A DNA stretch of 48,452 nt from Bacteroidota bacterium (lineage in GTDB: Bacteria; Bacteroidota; Ignavibacteria; Kapaibacteriales; UBA2268). The position numbers and the translations under genes were made by a program. The stretch lies in NCBI GenBank assembly GCA_029974985.1, contig JARKQC010000274.1, forward strand, positions 1 through 48,452. Direction: 5' to 3'. Position 1 is the stretch's first letter. Each line of letters starts with the position of its first letter. Below are positions 45,599 to 48,452 of the stretch, piece by piece. The notes beneath the pieces were generated by a model. The model worked only from the letters and a program-made list of their open reading frames with translations. It searched no databases and was not told the origin of the DNA.

Positions 45599-45635
45599 AA
45601 GTGGAGTTAAAAATTTTAATATAACTCCACTTTTT
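45599..45635. terminator. Bidirectional terminator between maeB and lipoprotein gene
   Basis: AAGTGGAGTTA (45599-45609) pairs with TAACTCCACTT (45622-45632), 12-base loop, followed by T on the plus strand; A-rich on the 5' side gives some T tail on the minus strand. Confidence 0.85.
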
Positions 45636-45655
45636 ATAATAAATTAGATATATTA

Positions 45656-46294
45656 TTATTTAATTTTGCAAGAATTTAAAAATTTCTTAAAATTTTCAAT
45701 CTCTGGTTTTAATATTTTTGCTGGAGCAAATACTTTAAAATAATACGGTCCATCATTAGAAGGCACGATTGCGGCAAGAACCATATAATCTGGAGTTGGA
45801 GTAAATTCTTGAGCCATTGGAAATGGTTTTACATTATAAACACCTTCAAATGTAACCATCGTAATTTTATCGCCAAGTAATTTTTCTTCTTTTGAATTTT
45901 TTAATTCTTCGAATTCTTGTTTCCATCTATCAATATTTTCTCTTTCTAATGATTGCTCACCAAAGAAAAATCCTACAATTTTTGAATTAGGGTCGCTTTT
46001 TAATTTATATTGAACAACTCTCATTGAGGAACTTGGTTTTTCTCTTTCCCAAGCATCTGGGCAAGTAAAAGTTAAATTGGAAAGTTCTAACAGTGGATTA
46101 TTAGGGTCGAAATTCGGCTCTTCATCATCGGATAGTTCGCTTAAAGCATCCATGCCGCCCATTTGAGGATGGCCCGATGGCATACCATTCTCCATCATTT
46201 CATCGTTTGCATTTTTTTCATTTTTTGCTTTATCATCATTAGAACAAGCAAAAATAAATAAAGTCATTATCGCAAAAAGAAAGATTTTTTTCAT
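45656..46294 (-). CDS. Uncharacterised lipoprotein
   Basis: 212 residues from ATG 46294; an in-frame TTG at 46306 is less likely. A lipoprotein signal (MKKIFLFAIMTLFIFAC) has its lipobox Cys at 17. A flexible acidic, Met/Gly-rich linker (residues ~18-70, MENGMPSGHPQMGGM, SDDEEPNFDPNNP) leads to a folded domain from ~75: LSNLTFTCPDAWEREKPSSS, VQYKL, KIVGFFFG, ITMVTFEGVYNVKP, YYFKVFAPAKI, ending in FLNSCKIK. The opening 'F..P..W......SSSMR' and later strands recall PsbP/MOG1-like domains that read the fit of a small exported protein, but no family is claimed. It stands alone, convergent with maeB. Confidence 0.78.
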   Translation of the reverse strand: MKKIFLFAIMTLFIFACSNDDKAKNEKNANDEMMENGMPSGHPQMGGMDALSELSDDEEPNFDPNNPLLELSNLTFTCPDAWEREKPSSSMRVVQYKLKSDPNSKIVGFFFGEQSLERENIDRWKQEFEELKNSKEEKLLGDKITMVTFEGVYNVKPFPMAQEFTPTPDYMVLAAIVPSNDGPYYFKVFAPAKILKPEIENFKKFLNSCKIK

Positions 46295-46554
46295 ATAAAA
46301 TACCAAATTAATTTATAAATTAATATATTGATTTATTTACATAGTTATATGTTCAAATAATATTAACAAAAGTAAATATTTTTTTTAAATAAATTTTAAA
46401 AATTAATAAAAATTAATAAAAATTAAATAATCTTGAAAATTAAAACTATTGGAAATTAATCATTTATTACTATTTTTTTGAGTTAAATTTATCTTCTTCA
46501 TTATAAAATAAAAAATTAAAAGAAGTCATCGAACCATAGCATTTTGTGATAATT
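46295..46554. other. AT-rich intergenic stretch before the mod region
   Basis: 260 bp, extremely AT-rich, with the short run AAATTAATAAAAATTAATAA (near 46390-46420) as the only repetition. Probably contains the lipoprotein gene promoter. No gene or RNA is seen. Base composition rises sharply in G+C at about 46550. Confidence 0.5.
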
Positions 46555-46652
46555 GTCTAACTGCAACGCGTTGAAACAGCCACACGCTGCCGCCAAGTTT
46601 TGGCTTGCGGGTCGGCTGGTGCGACTTGGCACAATGTGTGTGGCTGTTAGCG
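46555..46652 (-). repeat. Nested inverted repeat resembling attC or REP element
   Basis: A ~98-bp G+C-richer element starting a few bases after the mod stop codon. Outer arms AACAGCCACAC (46575-46585) and GTGTGGCTGTT (46638-46648) are perfect 11-bp inverted repeats; inner arms GCCAAGT (46592-46598) and ACTTGGC (46624-46630) are perfect 7-bp repeats; CAACGCGTTG (46564-46573) is a separate perfect palindrome. Read on the minus strand, the element begins with CTAAC and ends with GTTAGAC (46561-46555), which fits the attC consensus GTTRRRY; the other end, CGCTAAC, fits RYYYAAC only in its last five bases. Position directly behind a gene is what a cassette recombination site would have. No integron integrase is in the window. 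Confidence 0.6.
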
Positions 46653-46657
46653 TGGGA

Positions 46658-48452
46658 TCAAAACACAATCTTCACATCTTCTTTATAATTCTGCAATGTT
46701 CCGTTAAGGCTCGCTGTCCAACCGTCAATGAATATTTTACCTGCTGAGCGTGTCGAAGCATTAATAACGTCTGAAAAATCATCATTGGTAATACGCTCGC
46801 TATTGGTGATGTAATAATGGTTGCTGATTCTATAAATACAATCTTTTACCACCTCTTCCGGTACTTGTGTTGGCTCGTCTAAACCAACGGTGAATATCAT
46901 ATTGTAAATACGACTTAAAGAATCCGTTTCATTTTCGGTTATTGAAATTTGCCCTTTCTCATCAACTTCCAATTTTGGTGCTTCTACGCTGTCAAATACC
47001 TTGAAACCAATGTCTAAACTTTGATTTTTTTGATTATCTTGATTAAACAAATCATTTGAATCACGAGAATCAGATAAATCACGGTTCAGACTATTTTCAA
47101 TTTTTTCACCTGCTCGCTTCAATCTTTCTATGGTAATGCTGGAAATTACCCGTGGCAATTTATTATCAATGCAAAACTTATATGCTGGTTTGTCCTCTTT
47201 GATTGGTTCGTCTATTTGGCATAAAATAAATTTACGGTTGCCGCCATCTTCTGCATTGAGTTGCATTACTGCGTGCCCTGTGGTGCCTGAGCCTGCGAAG
47301 AAGTCGAGAATGATATCATCTTCTTTTAAAACAATCTCGCATAAATGTTTAATTAAAGTTGTAGGTTTAGGATTATCGAATAAATTTTTTTCAAACATTT
47401 GCAACAATTCTTTAGAACCATCACTGGTTGTTCCATAAGAATCAATAATACTTCTCGGCTTTTTCCCTTCTGGTAACCTTTGTTTAAATTGAACAGACCA
47501 TTGTCCAGAAATTTTTATTATTTGAATTTCCCCTGAACTTAAATCGTCTTTAAAAGTTTTTTCAGAACGCAACCAACTTATCGGATTACCATATTCATCA
47601 TTTTCTAATACAGAACCATCAGGGCAGACTATTTTGTAATATTGTTTACCCGATTTTCGTTTAAAGGTATCCCAGAAAAATAAACCATCTTCATCTTCCT
47701 CTTTGTATCTCTTTAAATACTCTTCAGAATAATTATGAAATAACTTTGACAAATTGGTTATAGATTTTGAATAAAATAAAATATGCTCATTTTCTATTGC
47801 AATATACTTAGCATCATTACCTCCTCCTTTTTTATTCTTCCAAATTAAATCGGCAACAAAATTCTCTTCCCCAAAAACATCATCACAAAGTAGTTTAAGG
47901 TTTGCTTGCTCATTATCATCAATACTAATAAAAATAACCCCGTCTTTACTCAATAAATCTCTTGCCAATAATAGGCGAGGATACATAAACGCTAACCAAC
48001 CATTGTGGCTCTGTTTGGTTTTGAAACTAAAATCCATTCTTGCAAAGTCGTCATCGCTTAGGTTTGCCAATCCCAACACTTCGGCTTCTTCTTTGTCAAA
48101 CTTGTCAGGATAAACAAATTCATCATTGGTGGTATTGTATGGAGGGTCTATGTAGATACATTTTATTTTTCCGGTGTAATGGCTTTTTAGGATTTTCAAG
48201 CTGTCGAGATTGTCGCCTTTCAGCACCAAATTTTCGGTTGTGTCAATGTTTTTACTCATTTGGGTATTCAGGCGTAATTCCTTTTCAGTCTTTTGGGCAT
48301 ATTTAGCCCTTGCAAAGTTTCTGCCTACAAAGTTTAGCCCGTAACCGTTTACCTTTTCATCAATGGGTAAGCCCGCAATGGCTTTGAGCTCCTGCAAGTC
48401 AATTTCGTTATCCTTAATAACGCTTGGGTAGTTTTCTTTTAGAAAACTTAAA
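46658..48452 (-). CDS. mod: Type III restriction-modification methyltransferase (Mod), 5' end outside window
   Basis: 597 residues are visible and the frame continues past the window edge; a TTG at 48397 is not the true start because conserved-looking sequence (LKENYPSVIKDNEIDLQELK) precedes it. N6-adenine methyltransferase of the beta class: motif IV DPPY in KCIYIDPPYNTTNDEFVYPD comes before motif I DFFAGSGTTGHAV. ENLVLKGDNLDSLKIL, IFISIDDNEQANLK and the C-terminal ISNHYYIT type blocks match type III Mod subunits, which need ~600-650 residues. The expected downstream res gene is absent: a palindromic element follows the stop at once. Higher G+C than the chromosome suggests transfer. An 80-bp palindromic element is inserted in frame (47012-47091). 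Confidence 0.93.
   Translation of the reverse strand, partial: LSFLKENYPSVIKDNEIDLQELKAIAGLPIDEKVNGYGLNFVGRNFARAKYAQKTEKELRLNTQMSKNIDTTENLVLKGDNLDSLKILKSHYTGKIKCIYIDPPYNTTNDEFVYPDKFDKEEAEVLGLANLSDDDFARMDFSFKTKQSHNGWLAFMYPRLLLARDLLSKDGVIFISIDDNEQANLKLLCDDVFGEENFVADLIWKNKKGGGNDAKYIAIENEHILFYSKSITNLSKLFHNYSEEYLKRYKEEDEDGLFFWDTFKRKSGKQYYKIVCPDGSVLENDEYGNPISWLRSEKTFKDDLSSGEIQIIKISGQWSVQFKQRLPEGKKPRSIIDSYGTTSDGSKELLQMFEKNLFDNPKPTTLIKHLCEIVLKEDDIILDFFAGSGTTGHAVMQLNAEDGGNRKFILCQIDEPIKEDKPAYKFCIDNKLPRVISSITIERLKRAGEKIENSLNRDLSDSRDSNDLFNQDNQKNQSLDIGFKVFDSVEAPKLEVDEKGQISITENETDSLSRIYNMIFTVGLDEPTQVPEEVVKDCIYRISNHYYITNSERITNDDFSDVINASTRSAGKIFIDGWTASLNGTLQNYKEDVKIVF
47012..47091 (-). repeat. 80-bp in-frame palindromic element of 9-nt units inside mod
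   Basis: On the minus strand it starts GTCTGAAC and ends GTTTAGAC, near-perfect terminal inverted repeats. Between them lie four 9-nt units containing GATT (CGTGATTTA, TCTGATTCT, CGTGATTCA, AATGATTTG) and three containing AATCAA (TTTAATCAA, GATAATCAA, AAAAATCAA). The two arms pair over roughly 36 positions with scattered mismatches around a short loop. Because the unit is three codons, it is read in frame as a low-complexity peptide with the pattern RD-SD-RD-ND then NQ-NQ-NQ, in the variable linker between methyltransferase core and C-terminal domain. Similar elements are, from memory, scattered in other Bacteroidota genomes. Confidence 0.75.

Noticed and set aside
46555..46652. Rho-independent terminator of mod
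   Set aside because: The element is far longer than a terminator, has no T run on the minus strand after either stem, and contains several nested palindromes; a recombination site or repeat explains it better.

Overview
The window looks like a chromosomal segment from an AT-rich (by eye about 28-32% G+C), free-living Gram-negative bacterium of the Bacteroidota/Chlorobiota (FCB) superphylum. Three predicted secreted proteins carry the C-terminal sorting domain of the type IX secretion system (T9SS), and there are lipoproteins, a TolC/RND efflux system, a Bacteroidota-type integrase and an EF-G-like paralogue. An Ignavibacteria/Kapabacteria-type lineage would fit the mix of very low G+C and T9SS cargo. 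That placement is inference.

Left part (1 to about 6.57 kb): probably the right end of an integrated element. It holds the 3' part of a giant T9SS-type secreted protein (cut by the window edge, visibly richer in G+C than its surroundings), a tyrosine recombinase pointing left, and, 295 bp behind the integrase start, a 3' tRNA-like fragment followed directly by a terminator, as expected of an attachment site. From 6.7 to 12.3 kb come two more T9SS-type surface proteins, a right-handed beta-helix protein and an eight-repeat fibronectin-III-like protein.

Middle (12.4-46.3 kb): ordinary core genome in short operons. On the minus strand: topA, LytR_C protein, rsfS, argS; then tetR, tolC, MFP and RND efflux genes; queA, htpG, a U32/TrhP-type protein, PAP2 phosphatase and M16 peptidase; a Lon-like protease overlapping rpe. 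On the plus strand: AhpC-type peroxiredoxin; xerC/D, a Gfo/Idh/MocA dehydrogenase (GnnA-like), an NfeD-like protein and a CPBP protease; an EF-G-like GTPase; Ppx/GppA, purine nucleoside phosphorylase and a coupled small protein; the malic enzyme-PTA fusion maeB. All six convergent gene pairs are separated by a hairpin, mostly with symmetric A/T tails that could stop both transcripts.

Right edge (46.55 kb to end): composition changes again. A type III DNA methyltransferase gene (mod, 5' end outside the window) runs leftward and ends 5 bp before a ~98-bp G+C-richer, nested inverted repeat that resembles an integron attC site or a REP-like element. Inside the mod reading frame lies an 80-bp palindromic element made of 9-nt units (GATT-type units on one arm, AATC-type on the other) that is translated in frame. 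These two repeats, together with the foreign-looking mod gene, are the most unusual features of the window.
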